Assembly: GCA_964458015.1 (NCBI GenBank)
Contig: CAYWGR010000001.1
Span: 1-64,000 of the forward strand
Reading direction: 5' to 3'
Origin: CAYWGR01 sp964458015
GTDB lineage: Bacteria > Planctomycetota > Planctomycetia > Pirellulales > Thermoguttaceae
Length of the DNA stretch: 64,000 nt
Each line of letters opens with the position of its first letter. Positions within the stretch are counted from its first letter, which is position 1. A program made the position numbers and the translations under genes. Positions 1 through 9,061 of the stretch are shown here, in pieces. The notes below the pieces were generated by a model, which worked only from the letters and a program-made list of their open reading frames with translations, was not told the DNA's origin and searched no databases.

Positions 1-139
1 CAGCACAAAAAAATAGCCAGTCAGCCGTTGACACACGGCCCCTACAGAGATAAAGCCGTTTTTACGACATTTACTATCCATTTTACCTGACCTTTAGGTG
101 ATCTGATGATTGGAATTAAACCTTTTGCTTTTCGCAAAA

Positions 140-1180
140 CTATCTCGGGGCAGAACTCGCTGCCTTGTTACAGATTCTTCGGAGTGCGTTGAAACAACGA
201 ACTCGCCATGCGTAAACCAACATTCCGGCGCATCCGCTTAGCAGCATTCCGCAAGTTTTCGGTTCCGGGATAACTCCCATTCGTTCACTAAAGTTCATCG
301 TGATGTCAAACTGGGCGGCGGCACTCGTTTGATAAGGAGTCTTTGTATCGTATGGCGAATACACCTTGGCATGAATGACCGAATTTGCCTCGTCGAACTG
401 GAGCAGACGAAGATAGCCGTCCCCCCAATTAAAACCATCCGTTGCCGAATTGCCCTGATAGTCGGTCATCAGCGTATAAACAGACTGTCCATCGGCATTG
501 GTTTGAGTCATGTTTTTCGGGCCCTGACTATGATGATGCCCGCATAGAATCATGAAAATCTGCGAGTTGTCCTTCACCAATCCGTTCCAAAGCGTAGTGC
601 CATACGTGGCGATGGTGCCGTTGGGATTCAAGTATTCATGCGTATTGATGATCGTGGGCAGATCCGAATGCGAGTCTAGCACTCCTTGCGCCCATGTACG
701 AACCGTCGAAGACGCCTCGTACTCCAAATTCAACATAAGATATTGCCGCCCCCCGCCATTAAAAACCTGGTAAGAGCTATGGCCACATGTGGATTCGCCG
801 TACCAACTTTCCCCGGCGAATTTTGTCGGTCCGAAATAGGCGTCATACTTTGCGCCTTTGTCGGTTCCCAGATCATGATTCCCCATGCAGGTGCTCCAAA
901 GCATCCCGGCATCATTCATGCGATACAGTTCATTCGATGCCTTTGTGTATTGAGTCGTGGTGGCGCTGTTTGTAAGGTCGCCTAGTTGAGCCACAAATGC
1001 AATATTCTGGTCCGTTTTGTTGTTGATGATCCAGTCGACTTGGCTTTTCAGCATCGCAGGTGCATAATCCACCTCGTTCTGGATATCGGGAATGGCAACG
1101 ATGGTGAACGGTTCCGTCGCGGCTTGTGTGATGGACGCACACAACACAACACTGGCGATAATTGCCGCCGTCAGCCGCAT
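140..1180 (-). CDS. Secreted metallophosphoesterase with PEP-CTERM anchor
   Basis: A calcineurin-like phosphoesterase, probably exported. After a signal peptide (hydrophobic MRLTAAIIASVVLCAS stretch) come the metal-ligand motifs of the family: VAIPDIQ, QLGDLTN, MGNHDLG and, further on, CGHHHSQG, which supply the Asp, Asn and His ligands of a two-metal centre. The C-terminus has the PEP-CTERM signature: VIPEPK, a hydrophobic segment, then a basic tail. In this family that signal leads to exosortase processing. I start the gene at the ATG at 1180 because a longer reading frame would need a TTG codon and would put ten polar residues ahead of the signal peptide. It runs in the same direction as the LamG PEP-CTERM gene behind it. 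The substrate cannot be told from sequence. Confidence 0.85.
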   Translation of the reverse strand: MRLTAAIIASVVLCASITQAATEPFTIVAIPDIQNEVDYAPAMLKSQVDWIINNKTDQNIAFVAQLGDLTNSATTTQYTKASNELYRMNDAGMLWSTCMGNHDLGTDKGAKYDAYFGPTKFAGESWYGESTCGHSSYQVFNGGGRQYLMLNLEYEASSTVRTWAQGVLDSHSDLPTIINTHEYLNPNGTIATYGTTLWNGLVKDNSQIFMILCGHHHSQGPKNMTQTNADGQSVYTLMTDYQGNSATDGFNWGDGYLRLLQFDEANSVIHAKVYSPYDTKTPYQTSAAAQFDITMNFSERMGVIPEPKTCGMLLSGCAGMLVYAWRVRCFNALRRICNKAASSAPR

Positions 1181-1369
1181 GTTGCTACTGTTTCTTATGT
1201 GAAATCTCAAGTTGCCGTCTCCCCAATGGAAAATTGTAGATTAAAAACTGAATCGAGGCCTGCCCATCACGGTCAAAGCGACGGTTCCCTCGCCGCTTTA
1301 ACCGGGGGCAGGTCCTATTCTCGCAAAAAACGATTTATCACCTTTCCTATGTGGTCCGTAAAACCGCGA

Positions 1370-2347
1370 CTACTTGCGCTTGCGCCATGCATACGCTAGC
1401 AGGGCGACGACTGCCATTCCGCACAATGCCATCGACGAGGGCTCCGGGACTACGGTGGCGGCGTTATACAGAGCGAGAGCTTGCGTGGAAGTTAGCGAGG
1501 TGTCCCATAGCGCGATTTCATCAAGTGACCCCTTAAAACTGTTGGCGTAGTTGCTGCCGCCACTTCCGATCCGTCCCACGGTAGCTGGGTTGCCTGTAGA
1601 ATATTTGCCGGTATTGGCGGTTAGCGATTGGCTAACCCCATCAACGTAGAGTGCGGCGCTGCTGGCATTGTCACCGTTGCGAACGATGATTACATGGTGC
1701 CACTTGCCGTCATTAAGGGTTACGCTGCTTGACGCGGCCCGATTGCTGGCAGTGTCGCTCTCATTTGTGATAATCGTAATGCCTTTCGATGTCGTAGCGG
1801 TGTATCCGTCCGCGGTGCCCAATAAGACGGAGAAGTCATGGGCACTGTCGACATGTCTGTCTTTGAGAATGAGGTTGGATGTTGACGTATTGGACTCCGT
1901 TGTTTTGATGAAAAACGCAAACGTCAGGTTATTGCTGGCGAGTTTAGTGTCCACGGCATTTCCTGCGGCCGCACCGTATGCCGCGCCAACCTGGAGCATA
2001 TCCGCACCATCGGCACCCGATGTCCCCGTGAACTTGGCGCACGTATTACTGCTGGACAATCCGGCGAATCCGTCGGCAGCCGTTGGCCCGGCGGTGCCGC
2101 TAGTGGGAACAGTATTGGGATAGCTGCTGCTGGCTCCCCACTTGGCATCATAGGTGCTGCCGGTCGCCGCACTATTGACGGCCGCGGTTCCTCCTGTTAC
2201 GCCAGTCTCATTCAACTGCCAGTAGGCCCAAAGGTTGGACGATGCCGTGCCCTGCACGGTCGACAGATAGTCTGCCGAAGCATATTGTGCAGTAAAGCAC
2301 AAGACCGATACCACGATCCATACTGCTAAGCAAGATAAGCGAGACAT
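1370..2347 (-). CDS. LamG-domain (concanavalin-like) PEP-CTERM protein
   Basis: A secreted protein with a signal peptide (CLAVWIVVSVLCFTAQYASA) followed by one LamG/concanavalin A-like jelly-roll domain. The typical phrases are LWAYWQLNETG near the N-terminus, TLNDGKWHHVIIVRNG in the middle and GSLDEIALWD near the end. It finishes with VVPEPSS, a hydrophobic segment and WRKRK, the PEP-CTERM sorting signal. The ATG at 2347 is chosen because an AGGAG ribosome site lies just upstream and the signal peptide starts there; the open frame reaches 2605 but would overlap the FecR gene. Proteins of this type are common near ECF sigma/FecR pairs in planctomycetes, so it may be a target of that pair (inference). 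Confidence 0.85.
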   Translation of the reverse strand: MSRLSCLAVWIVVSVLCFTAQYASADYLSTVQGTASSNLWAYWQLNETGVTGGTAAVNSAATGSTYDAKWGASSSYPNTVPTSGTAGPTAADGFAGLSSSNTCAKFTGTSGADGADMLQVGAAYGAAAGNAVDTKLASNNLTFAFFIKTTESNTSTSNLILKDRHVDSAHDFSVLLGTADGYTATTSKGITIITNESDTASNRAASSSVTLNDGKWHHVIIVRNGDNASSAALYVDGVSQSLTANTGKYSTGNPATVGRIGSGGSNYANSFKGSLDEIALWDTSLTSTQALALYNAATVVPEPSSMALCGMAVVALLAYAWRKRK

Positions 2348-2540
2348 CGAACACTCCTTTTCTCCAGCATCAACGGCTGGACATAGAGATACCAAGGCGA
2401 AGATTGGGCGACATGCCGTCACTCGCCAGCCTAGTAAACGAACAAAATGCAAACGCATTACATTCAGCTTCTTCATGGCAAACATCGCCTTATTGGCGGA
2501 AAACCCCCTTGTTGTTATTCCTGAACGATGTAGGGCTTGT

Positions 2541-4556
2541 TCACCTTTTTTTTTGCGGCTGATACAAATCGGTCTTGATGAATTCAGAGTTTGTCGCATC
2601 ATCATTGCCCGTCGGCAACATTTCCAACAATGGATCGCCGAGAATCAATAGGTCCCACGCCTGGGTATCGCCTCCGTCCGTGCCGACAAGCGTTAAAAAA
2701 TGATCATGAGGCCCCAATGCAATGTCCAGGGAAACAGGGGCGTCCTTATCCTCAAGCCGCATCTTGTTCAATTTCAGTTGACCATCGACAAATACCCAAA
2801 TATCCGACCGGCTGCGCTGCCAATCGAGTTGTGATTTTTCGGGAATCGCCACGGCAGCTAAAGCACGGAATCGCGCAGGCCGCTCGCTTCGATGCAGCTT
2901 TCGGATAGCATCCAGATTGAACGTAATTCCCACATTGGGATGCAAAGCAAGCAAGCCTAGCCGCTTGGGCATGTATTGACGGCCTGAGCCCATCGAATAG
3001 ATCCAGTAGTCGCTCGTCTTCATCTGTTCGGTCAATGAAAACGGTACTCGCTTGAGATCCGCGGTCCTCGGCCAGATCGACCCCCATGTCATTCCCGATG
3101 TTGCCGGAAACTGATCGAAAAAGTGCCCTGCCGAATCCAGTTGTACGGGGCCGTCTTTACCATTGGGCACAAAAACTCCATCAATCAATCCCCGCCCCCA
3201 GGTAATTGGTCTATAGCGACTATCGCTTGTCAAACGACTCGACGCAAACAACGGATCCTCCATGCCGGTCGTCGGGTCGATGCCGCGTTCACGTAGATTC
3301 CCCCGGCCGGTTCCGCCTGCGACGATATCAAGCAAGTCGATTACTTGAAGAGGCCCAACCAACCGCCGTGCAAACGATTTCTGATCCACATTCACACGGC
3401 TGAGAATAATGGACATTTTTTTGGTGTTCTGCAATTTCTCCGCCCTAATCGATTCATCCTTATTAAGCACTACCGCGTTGCTTTCGTCCTCAACGCCATC
3501 TTTCACCGCCGCGAATTTGACCGTGCCCTGAAAGACATACGACGTGGTTGTTCCATTCTTGTCTACCTCGACCCCGAATTCCGTGCCCAAATCGGTCACG
3601 ACAGCCGTCGGTGTTTGCACAGCAAATACGGGGACGTGGGATTGGGGATTGGAAATTTGGGATTTGGGATTTTCTTCACTAGCCACTGACCACCGGCCAC
3701 TAGCCACTAATTGCTGGCCACTAGCCACTTTCTCTGACCCCTGACCCCTGACCTCTGACCTCTTCTCCTGACTCTCCCCTCTCCCCTCTCCTCTCTTCTC
3801 TAATTTCGCGGTGAGTTTGCCAATCGAAAGAAAACCGCCATCCCGGGAATCGACTTCATACGTGACAGGCCCCTGGAGGATGACTTTCGCTCCGGTGTGG
3901 TAGGTAATTTCCATCAAGCCGGATGAAAGGGCATACTTGCGACCGAGAGGAACGCCGTTGCCGGTCTCGGTCGAGGTGTTGATGTCCGCCCACTTCACAT
4001 CGACCATGCCGGTGACACGTCCGACAAACTCTAGTTCTTTGGATCCAAGCGATTTGTTCGTATTGATGCTAGACCGTCCGGACCGGGCAACCGGATGCGG
4101 GATGTCAACTTGATAAAACCATGCCCCCAACGCACCAATGCCGATCACCAACAGCGCAAAAAGGTTCGAGAACACAAAAGGATGGCTGATGTAGAAAGGA
4201 AGTGAAGAGAGTGGAGCGGGAAGCGTCGAATCGTCAAGAATAATTGAAACGGCGGGCGGGAGATTTGGAATTTGGGATTTGGAGATTTCGGGATTTAGGG
4301 ATTTCATGTCCGATTCACCAGCCACCGACCACTGGCCACTGGCCACTTCCTCCGCCCGATCCTCTCGCATCATCCACTGCATCTGCGCGTGCAGATCGAG
4401 ATAGGCAATGTAAAACAGTTTGGCATCGCGGTCGTTTTCCAACAGCAATTCCAGCCGGTCGCGTTCGGCAGGCGAGATCGCGCCGTCGCACATGAGCTCA
4501 ACAAGCCGGACAAGCTCGCTATCGGCCGGCGGAAGCTTGATCGGATTGCGATTCAT
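2541..4556 (-). CDS. FecR-domain membrane protein, partner of the adjacent ECF sigma factor
   Basis: About 671 residues. The N-terminus (residues 1-65) resembles the cytoplasmic anti-sigma part of planctomycete FecR proteins (LCDGAISPAERDRLELLL). One membrane segment lies near residues 128-150 (FALLVIGIGALGAWF), followed by a FecR domain (VILQGPVTYEVDSRDGGFLS, later VTDLGTEFGVEV). The C-terminal 200 residues (DIWVFVDGQLKLNK, LTLVGTDGGDTQAWDLLI) look like an NPCBM or PA14-type carbohydrate-binding module. It begins in ATGA overlap with the sigma factor and has a strong AAGGAGG site. Two low-complexity inserts (residues about 68-99 and 252-305) are encoded by short-word DNA repeats and interrupt the normal domain order; see the repeat entries. 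Confidence 0.85.
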   Translation of the reverse strand: MNRNPIKLPPADSELVRLVELMCDGAISPAERDRLELLLENDRDAKLFYIAYLDLHAQMQWMMREDRAEEVASGQWSVAGESDMKSLNPEISKSQIPNLPPAVSIILDDSTLPAPLSSLPFYISHPFVFSNLFALLVIGIGALGAWFYQVDIPHPVARSGRSSINTNKSLGSKELEFVGRVTGMVDVKWADINTSTETGNGVPLGRKYALSSGLMEITYHTGAKVILQGPVTYEVDSRDGGFLSIGKLTAKLEKRGEGRGESQEKRSEVRGQGSEKVASGQQLVASGRWSVASEENPKSQISNPQSHVPVFAVQTPTAVVTDLGTEFGVEVDKNGTTTSYVFQGTVKFAAVKDGVEDESNAVVLNKDESIRAEKLQNTKKMSIILSRVNVDQKSFARRLVGPLQVIDLLDIVAGGTGRGNLRERGIDPTTGMEDPLFASSRLTSDSRYRPITWGRGLIDGVFVPNGKDGPVQLDSAGHFFDQFPATSGMTWGSIWPRTADLKRVPFSLTEQMKTSDYWIYSMGSGRQYMPKRLGLLALHPNVGITFNLDAIRKLHRSERPARFRALAAVAIPEKSQLDWQRSRSDIWVFVDGQLKLNKMRLEDKDAPVSLDIALGPHDHFLTLVGTDGGDTQAWDLLILGDPLLEMLPTGNDDATNSEFIKTDLYQPQKKR
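3640..3800. repeat. Short-word repeat array inside the FecR gene
   Basis: A run of near-identical words on the plus strand: GGGATTGGGGATTGG, then CCACTAGCCACT and CCACCGGCCACTAG, then CTGACCCCTGACCCCTGACC, then CTCCCCTCTCC. It is translated on the minus strand as SEVRGQGSEKVASGQQLVAS and similar. The array interrupts the FecR domain between the KLTAKLE and VPVFAVQTPTAVVTD segments without breaking the frame. The same words occur at 4258, 5099, 7313, 10828 and 57382. Confidence 0.8.
4258..4351. repeat. Second short-word repeat array inside the FecR gene
   Basis: Words GGAATTTGGGATTTGG, GGGATTTAGGGATTT and CCACTGGCCACTGGCCAC, read on the minus strand as VASGQWSVAGESDMK and NPEISKSQIPNL. It lies between the N-terminal anti-sigma-like part and the membrane segment, a position that should tolerate a flexible insert. 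Confidence 0.75.
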
Positions 4557-5092
4557 GGCCGATCCTCCTTGACGGCCGACTCTTCCTGCAAGCTTCGTTC
4601 AACGCACTCCAACAGATCACGGCGAATGCGCCGCAACCGCAGATAGAGCGCATTGGGTGTCATGCGGAACTGCCGGGCGACGGCCTTCATCGACGTACCG
4701 GCCGCATAACACCGTTCAAGCATTTCGCGGCAAAGGAAATCGAGCTTCTTCACGCAATCGACCATCGCCTCGTGGCGTTGCTCAAGAACCGGCTGCGTTT
4801 CGATCCGCAAATCCGCCAGATCGTCCATCATCTTTTCGCTGAGCAATACCCGATCATGATTCCGACGGCGAAGAAAATTGCGGACCTCGTTGTGCGCAAT
4901 GCCGCACGCCCAGGCCACAAAATCCCGAGTTGCGTCAAACTGCTCCCACTTCTGCCAAAGAATCAGGCTGGTCTGCTGAAACACATCCTCGGCGTCCGGC
5001 CGATGGGGCAACATCGTCACGACATAGCCATAGACCCTGTCCTGGTGCAGGATGAACTGCTCGGCGAATTGTTGATGCCGTATCGGGTCCAT
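4553..5092 (-). CDS. ECF RNA polymerase sigma factor (planctomycete-type)
   Basis: A 179-residue sigma-70 family factor with only regions 2 and 4. Region 2 shows LPHRPDAEDVFQQTSLILWQ and FVAWACGIAHNEVRNFLRR. Region 4 is a helix-turn-helix (YAAGTSMKAVARQFRMTPNA, then LYLRLRRIRRDLLECV). Length and spacing fit the sub-family abundant in Rhodopirellula and Verrucomicrobia. The stop codon overlaps the start of the FecR gene (ATGA), so the two are translated together, as expected for a sigma factor and its membrane-bound regulator. Likely targets include its own operon and perhaps the PEP-CTERM genes downstream (inference). Confidence 0.9.
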   Translation of the reverse strand: MDPIRHQQFAEQFILHQDRVYGYVVTMLPHRPDAEDVFQQTSLILWQKWEQFDATRDFVAWACGIAHNEVRNFLRRRNHDRVLLSEKMMDDLADLRIETQPVLEQRHEAMVDCVKKLDFLCREMLERCYAAGTSMKAVARQFRMTPNALYLRLRRIRRDLLECVERSLQEESAVKEDRP

Positions 5093-5807
5093 GGAAGTAA
5101 AGGGATCAGGGGTCAGGGGTTAGAAATCAGAGGTCAGGGATCAGAAAACTGAAATTCATCCACTTTTCACCAACGCTCGCTAGTCGTAACGATCCGTGGG
5201 CGCTCTGTCGCCGATACACTTCAAATAGCAGCCCCAAAACCCCCGCTCATCGTCCTAACCTTCCATAGTAATTAGAGTTGGAACGACAAGCGAAAATTTT
5301 CCTCGTCGCAACCAAAAACCCCACCTATGGGCCACTTTCACCAAAAAGGACGCCTTAATTCGTTTCTGTTGCGGAAGGTCGTTTTGTCATCCTGAGCGCA
5401 GCGAAGGATCTCAAAAACCACGGCGATTCTTCGCTGCGTTCAGAATGACTGCTCCTCGGTTAGCCTTTCCGCAACAGAAACTAATTACCCTTGGTCAAAA
5501 TAGATAAACTGCGAAGGAAACGGATTTCCCCGCTGTGTTTATCAGCGGTTGTATACGTGAAGCGAGCGGGCTTGCCCGCTGTGTCTATGGGCAATCGCAT
5601 ACCGTGAACATGAATAACCCGTTTCACATTCGTTCCCGCAAGCCCACACAGCCGGGAAATGCGACCTTGACAGGTGCCCTAAAATCGAGACAATCCCGCA
5701 ACTGGATTTTTTAGGGGGCGGTAACACGTCTTTGTTAAGCCGGCCCCCAAAGGCGGGCAGGATGCTCGCTTTCCGACGAAATCTTCCGGCATGGAGGCCG
5801 AGTGTCG
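5093..5807. other. Intergenic region with repeats between the sigma factor and murE
   Basis: A divergent gap of about 715 nt. It holds a short-word array at 5099-5153 (GGGATCAGGGGTCAGGGG and relatives) directly upstream of the sigma factor gene, and the nested inverted-repeat element at 5355-5487. No convincing gene was found; open frames on either strand lack coding character. Confidence 0.6.
5355..5487. repeat. Nested inverted-repeat (MITE-like) element
   Basis: Outer arms of 24 nt at 5355-5378 and 5464-5487 share the core GTTTCTGTTGCGGAA in inverted orientation. Inside them a second inverted pair, 5386-5411 and 5425-5449, carries the words CATCCTGAGCG and GCGAAGGATCT against ATTCTTCGC and CAGAATGAC. 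The inner pair is the same family as the copies at 17565, 17622 and 18844. The transcript would fold into one long cruciform. No transposase is present, so a non-autonomous element or REP-like unit is the likely description. Confidence 0.7.
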
Positions 5808-7307
5808 ATGCAAGTTTGTCCCGAATTAGGGCGTCTGCCAAGTTTGCGACGACTGCTGCCCGAGGCCCAAATCCTAGGCGCCGACGACATCAGCCTCTGC
5901 GGCTGCGCGTGCGACTCGCGGCAAATCCGCGAGGGCGAATTATTCTTCGCTCTCACCGGCAGCCGGCAAGACGGCCACTCCTATATCGCCGAAGCAATGG
6001 CGCGCGGCTGTGCGGCCGTGGTCAGCCAACAAGCCCCAACATCCGAAACAACGGTTCCTTGGTGCGTTGTTCCCAATGCACGCGAGGCCTATGGCCGACT
6101 GTGCCAGGCCTTGGCCGGCAATCCAAGCCGGCAGTTGAAATTGATCGGCGTAACTGGCACGAACGGGAAAACAACCACGAGCTGCTTGATCGCCGGCATA
6201 TTGACGGCCGCAGGCCATCAGGTCGGCATTCTGGGAACTCTAGGCTATCTCGACGGCCGCATCATCGAGCCGGCTACGCATACCACGCCGCCGTCCGACA
6301 AATTCGCGTCACTTCTAGCTCGCATGGTCAGCAACGGTTGCACCCATGCGGTCATGGAAGTATCGAGCCATGCCCTGGCACAATCACGTGTGGCGGGGGC
6401 CGAGTTCGACGTTGCTTGCATAACCAACGTCACGCAAGATCATCTCGACTACCACGCCAGTTTGCGCGATTATCGCCAAACCAAAGCGAAACTTTTCGAT
6501 CACCTCGCGGCCGAAGGCTTCACCGTGCTCAATGCCGACGATCCCGGATCGGCCGATTTCTTACGGCGTCTCGATGGTCCGACGTTGACGACTGCTATCG
6601 ATGCAGCGGCCGAAATAACCGCGATTCCCTATGAACAGTGCATCAGCGAGCAGACATTCCTACTATCGGCCGGCAGCGAGACCGTACCGGTGCGAACGCA
6701 GATGATCGGTCGGCATCATATCTACAACTGCCTGACCGCCGCCGCCGTGGGCCTTGCCTACGGCATCGAGCTAACCACCGTAGTTCGCGGTTTGGAATCG
6801 GTCGGACACGTGCCCGGCAGATTGGAACGTATCGAGTGTGGGCAGCCTTTCGGCGTGTTTGTCGACTTTGCACACACGCCCGCAGCCTTGGATAACGTAT
6901 TAAAGACGCTGCGCAGCGTAACTCCTCATGGCCGGTTGATCTGCGTTTTCGGCGCAGGCGGCGAGCGCGACAGCCTGAAACGACCTTTGATGGGGCAAGC
7001 CGTCGAACAAAACGCCAACGCCGTTATTCTGACGAACGACAACCCGCGTCACGAGGATCCCCGCGCAATTTTCCGCGACCTTTTAAGCGGTTTTTATTGC
7101 CCCGGCACAGTCGAAGTGATTCCCGACCGCGTCGAAGCAATAGGCCGCGCGTTGAATCTCGCCCAACCGGGCGATTGCGTGCTGATCGCCGGAAAAGGAC
7201 ACGAAAAACAACAAATCATCGGCAACCGATCGATCCCGCATAACGATGCCGAAACGGCACGCGATTGGCTCTATAGCAATCAGAGCTGCCAGGATCCCTT
7301 GTCATGA
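5808..7307 (+). CDS. murE: UDP-MurNAc-tripeptide synthetase MurE
   Basis: Cytoplasmic Mur ligase that adds the third amino acid to UDP-MurNAc-L-Ala-D-Glu in peptidoglycan precursor synthesis. The N-terminal UDP-binding domain has CDSRQIREGELFFAL, the ATP-binding loop GVTGTNGKTTTS is near residue 115, and the C-terminal domain contains NDNPRHEDP near residue 409. The DNPR motif is the established marker of meso-diaminopimelate specificity, so the substrate is very probably mDAP. Length (about 499 aa) is normal. I use the ATG at 5808, ten bases after GGAGG; a GTG six bases earlier is possible. First gene of the cell wall cluster, 48 nt before murF. Confidence 0.95.
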   Translation: MQVCPELGRLPSLRRLLPEAQILGADDISLCGCACDSRQIREGELFFALTGSRQDGHSYIAEAMARGCAAVVSQQAPTSETTVPWCVVPNAREAYGRLCQALAGNPSRQLKLIGVTGTNGKTTTSCLIAGILTAAGHQVGILGTLGYLDGRIIEPATHTTPPSDKFASLLARMVSNGCTHAVMEVSSHALAQSRVAGAEFDVACITNVTQDHLDYHASLRDYRQTKAKLFDHLAAEGFTVLNADDPGSADFLRRLDGPTLTTAIDAAAEITAIPYEQCISEQTFLLSAGSETVPVRTQMIGRHHIYNCLTAAAVGLAYGIELTTVVRGLESVGHVPGRLERIECGQPFGVFVDFAHTPAALDNVLKTLRSVTPHGRLICVFGAGGERDSLKRPLMGQAVEQNANAVILTNDNPRHEDPRAIFRDLLSGFYCPGTVEVIPDRVEAIGRALNLAQPGDCVLIAGKGHEKQQIIGNRSIPHNDAETARDWLYSNQSCQDPLS

Positions 7308-7355
7308 AGAAATCTAATCCCTAATCCCTATCCTCTAATCCCTCTTATCATTCCC
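7308..7355. repeat. Short-word repeat between murE and murF
   Basis: The gap is almost entirely copies of CTAATCCCT or TAATCCC, the complement of the GGGATTNGGG word found in the FecR gene arrays. It leaves murF without an obvious Shine-Dalgarno sequence. Confidence 0.7.
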
Positions 7356-8732
7356 ATGTCTACCATCGGCGAACTCAGTCGCGTGATCGGCGGCCGGCTG
7401 CGTCGAGGCGTCATGCTCGATCCGGCAGACGATACGCCCTTGGGGCCAATACAGAGTGATAGTCGGCAGGTCGAGCCGGGCGATATTTTCTGGGCATTGC
7501 AAGGTCCGAAATACCAAGGCGAAAAATTCGTCGATGAAGCATTCCGACGTGGCGCGGCCGGCGCGATCGTCTCCCATGAGGTCGCCGTGCCCGATTACCA
7601 CTGGACCCTTTGCGTCGATGACACGCACAAGGCTCTCGTCGATTGGGCGCGTTGGCGGCGCAAGCAATTCTCCGGCGTAGTGATTGCCGTCAGCGGCAGC
7701 GCGGGCAAAACAACCACGCGTCAGATGATCCATGCCATCCTGCAATCACGATTACGTGGAACGGCCAGTCCCCGCAATTTCAACAACCATCTCGGCCTTC
7801 CGTTAAGCATGACGGCCATCGAGCCGGACCATGACTACGCAGTCTTAGAATTGGGCGCCAGCGCGCCCGGCGAAATTGCCGAGCTTAGCGAGCTTGCGTC
7901 GCCGCAAATCGGGGTCATCACATGCATCGGCGATGCCCACCTGAGCGGTTTCGGCAGTCGGCGGCAAGTTGCCGAGGCAAAGGCCGAACTGTTGGAAGCT
8001 CTGCCCGCAAATGGTCTCGCCGTACTGGCCAATGATCCTTGGCTGTACAACGAATCCTATCGCTGCCCCGCAAAAATTGCATGGATCGGCTCCGACGAAA
8101 ATTGCGATCTTCGCGCCACGGCCATTCATAGCGATCGCGGGCGATTGTCGTTCCGCATCGAAGATTGCCAATTCTGCGCACCCGTATGGGGACGGCACCA
8201 TTTGGCCTCGGCCTTGGCTGCCGTGGCTGTCGCACGATCTTTCCATTTTGATCTTGACGCGATTGCCCGAGAACTCTACAAGTTCCAACCCGTGCCGATG
8301 CGATGCCAAGTGCAGGAATTACACGGCGCGACGATTATCAACGACGCCTACAATTCGAACCCGACGGCCATGCGCGCGGCGCTCGAACTGCTGGGTGAAT
8401 TTAATGTTCGCGGTCGGCGTATCGTCATAACCGGCGATATGTGCGAACTGGGCGACCAATCGGCCGATCTGCATCGAGAAATCGGTCGCGAGATCGTCGA
8501 TTCGGGCAAGGCCGAGTTCCTGATCGCATGTGGAGAGTATGCCGGCTGCGTGGTCGATGGCGCACGCGACGTCGGAATGCCCCGAGGCCAGGCAATACCC
8601 TGTCCCCACGTGGAAGACGCCATACCTTATCTGGAGCAAGCGATATTGCCGGGCGATGTCGTGTTGATCAAAGGATCACGCCGCATGGCAATGGAACGCA
8701 TTGTCGAAATGCTGGAACAAAATTCGCACTGA
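7356..8732 (+). CDS. murF: UDP-MurNAc-tripeptide-D-Ala-D-Ala ligase MurF
   Basis: Adds D-Ala-D-Ala to the UDP-MurNAc-tripeptide, the last cytoplasmic ligase step. It shows the MurF N-terminal segment (IQSDSRQVEPGDIFWAL), the ATP loop VSGSAGKTTTRQMI near residue 112, ASPRNFNNHLGLPLS and ELGASAPGEI in the central domain, and INDAYNSNPTAMRAAL plus GDMCELGDQS in the C-terminal domain. The 458-residue length is typical. It follows murE and precedes mraY as in the classical dcw order, so co-transcription is expected, although a stable hairpin separates it from mraY. Confidence 0.95.
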   Translation: MSTIGELSRVIGGRLRRGVMLDPADDTPLGPIQSDSRQVEPGDIFWALQGPKYQGEKFVDEAFRRGAAGAIVSHEVAVPDYHWTLCVDDTHKALVDWARWRRKQFSGVVIAVSGSAGKTTTRQMIHAILQSRLRGTASPRNFNNHLGLPLSMTAIEPDHDYAVLELGASAPGEIAELSELASPQIGVITCIGDAHLSGFGSRRQVAEAKAELLEALPANGLAVLANDPWLYNESYRCPAKIAWIGSDENCDLRATAIHSDRGRLSFRIEDCQFCAPVWGRHHLASALAAVAVARSFHFDLDAIARELYKFQPVPMRCQVQELHGATIINDAYNSNPTAMRAALELLGEFNVRGRRIVITGDMCELGDQSADLHREIGREIVDSGKAEFLIACGEYAGCVVDGARDVGMPRGQAIPCPHVEDAIPYLEQAILPGDVVLIKGSRRMAMERIVEMLEQNSH

Positions 8733-9061
8733 CTCGTTGCGTAATTGCGGATCGGAAAAAACAACCCCTTAAGGAACCATTGGCAAGACTTCGTTGCCTG
8801 TGTCGGATTTGCGGGAATTCGGCACATACCCCTCCCTCCTTGGGTAGGAGCAACAAACCCGCCGATACGCGGCTAACTGGGTCGGCCGCATCGGCGGGTG
8901 CTTCGCAACGAGGTCTTTGACTGGGCGCCGGGGCGGCGCAACAACGCCGTCCCGGCTGCTCAGGGATTTTTGAAAATGACGAATGTCGCATTCTTCCGTC
9001 CGACATCTTCATGCCGACATTGGTCATCGCCTTGACATTCTGATCTCAACATTGGTCCCTC
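8733..9061. other. murF-mraY intergenic region
   Basis: A 329-nt gap inside the mur cluster. The main feature is the hairpin at 8857-8899. No gene was found and there is no obvious ribosome site directly before the mraY ATG at 9062. The gap is long for a bacterial mur operon, so an internal promoter or processing site is possible (inference). Confidence 0.5.
8857..8899. terminator. Stable GC-rich hairpin between murF and mraY
   Basis: A 10-bp stem, ACCCGCCGAT with ATCGGCGGGT, encloses a second 5-bp stem GCGGC/GCCGC. It is followed by GCTTCGCAACG rather than a T-run, so it is not a standard intrinsic terminator. It could be an attenuator, an RNA-processing hairpin or a repeat unit. Confidence 0.4.

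Noticed and set aside
986..1399. 137-residue plus-strand frame across the phosphoesterase start
   Set aside because: It is antisense to a well-supported gene and has no recognisable protein features.
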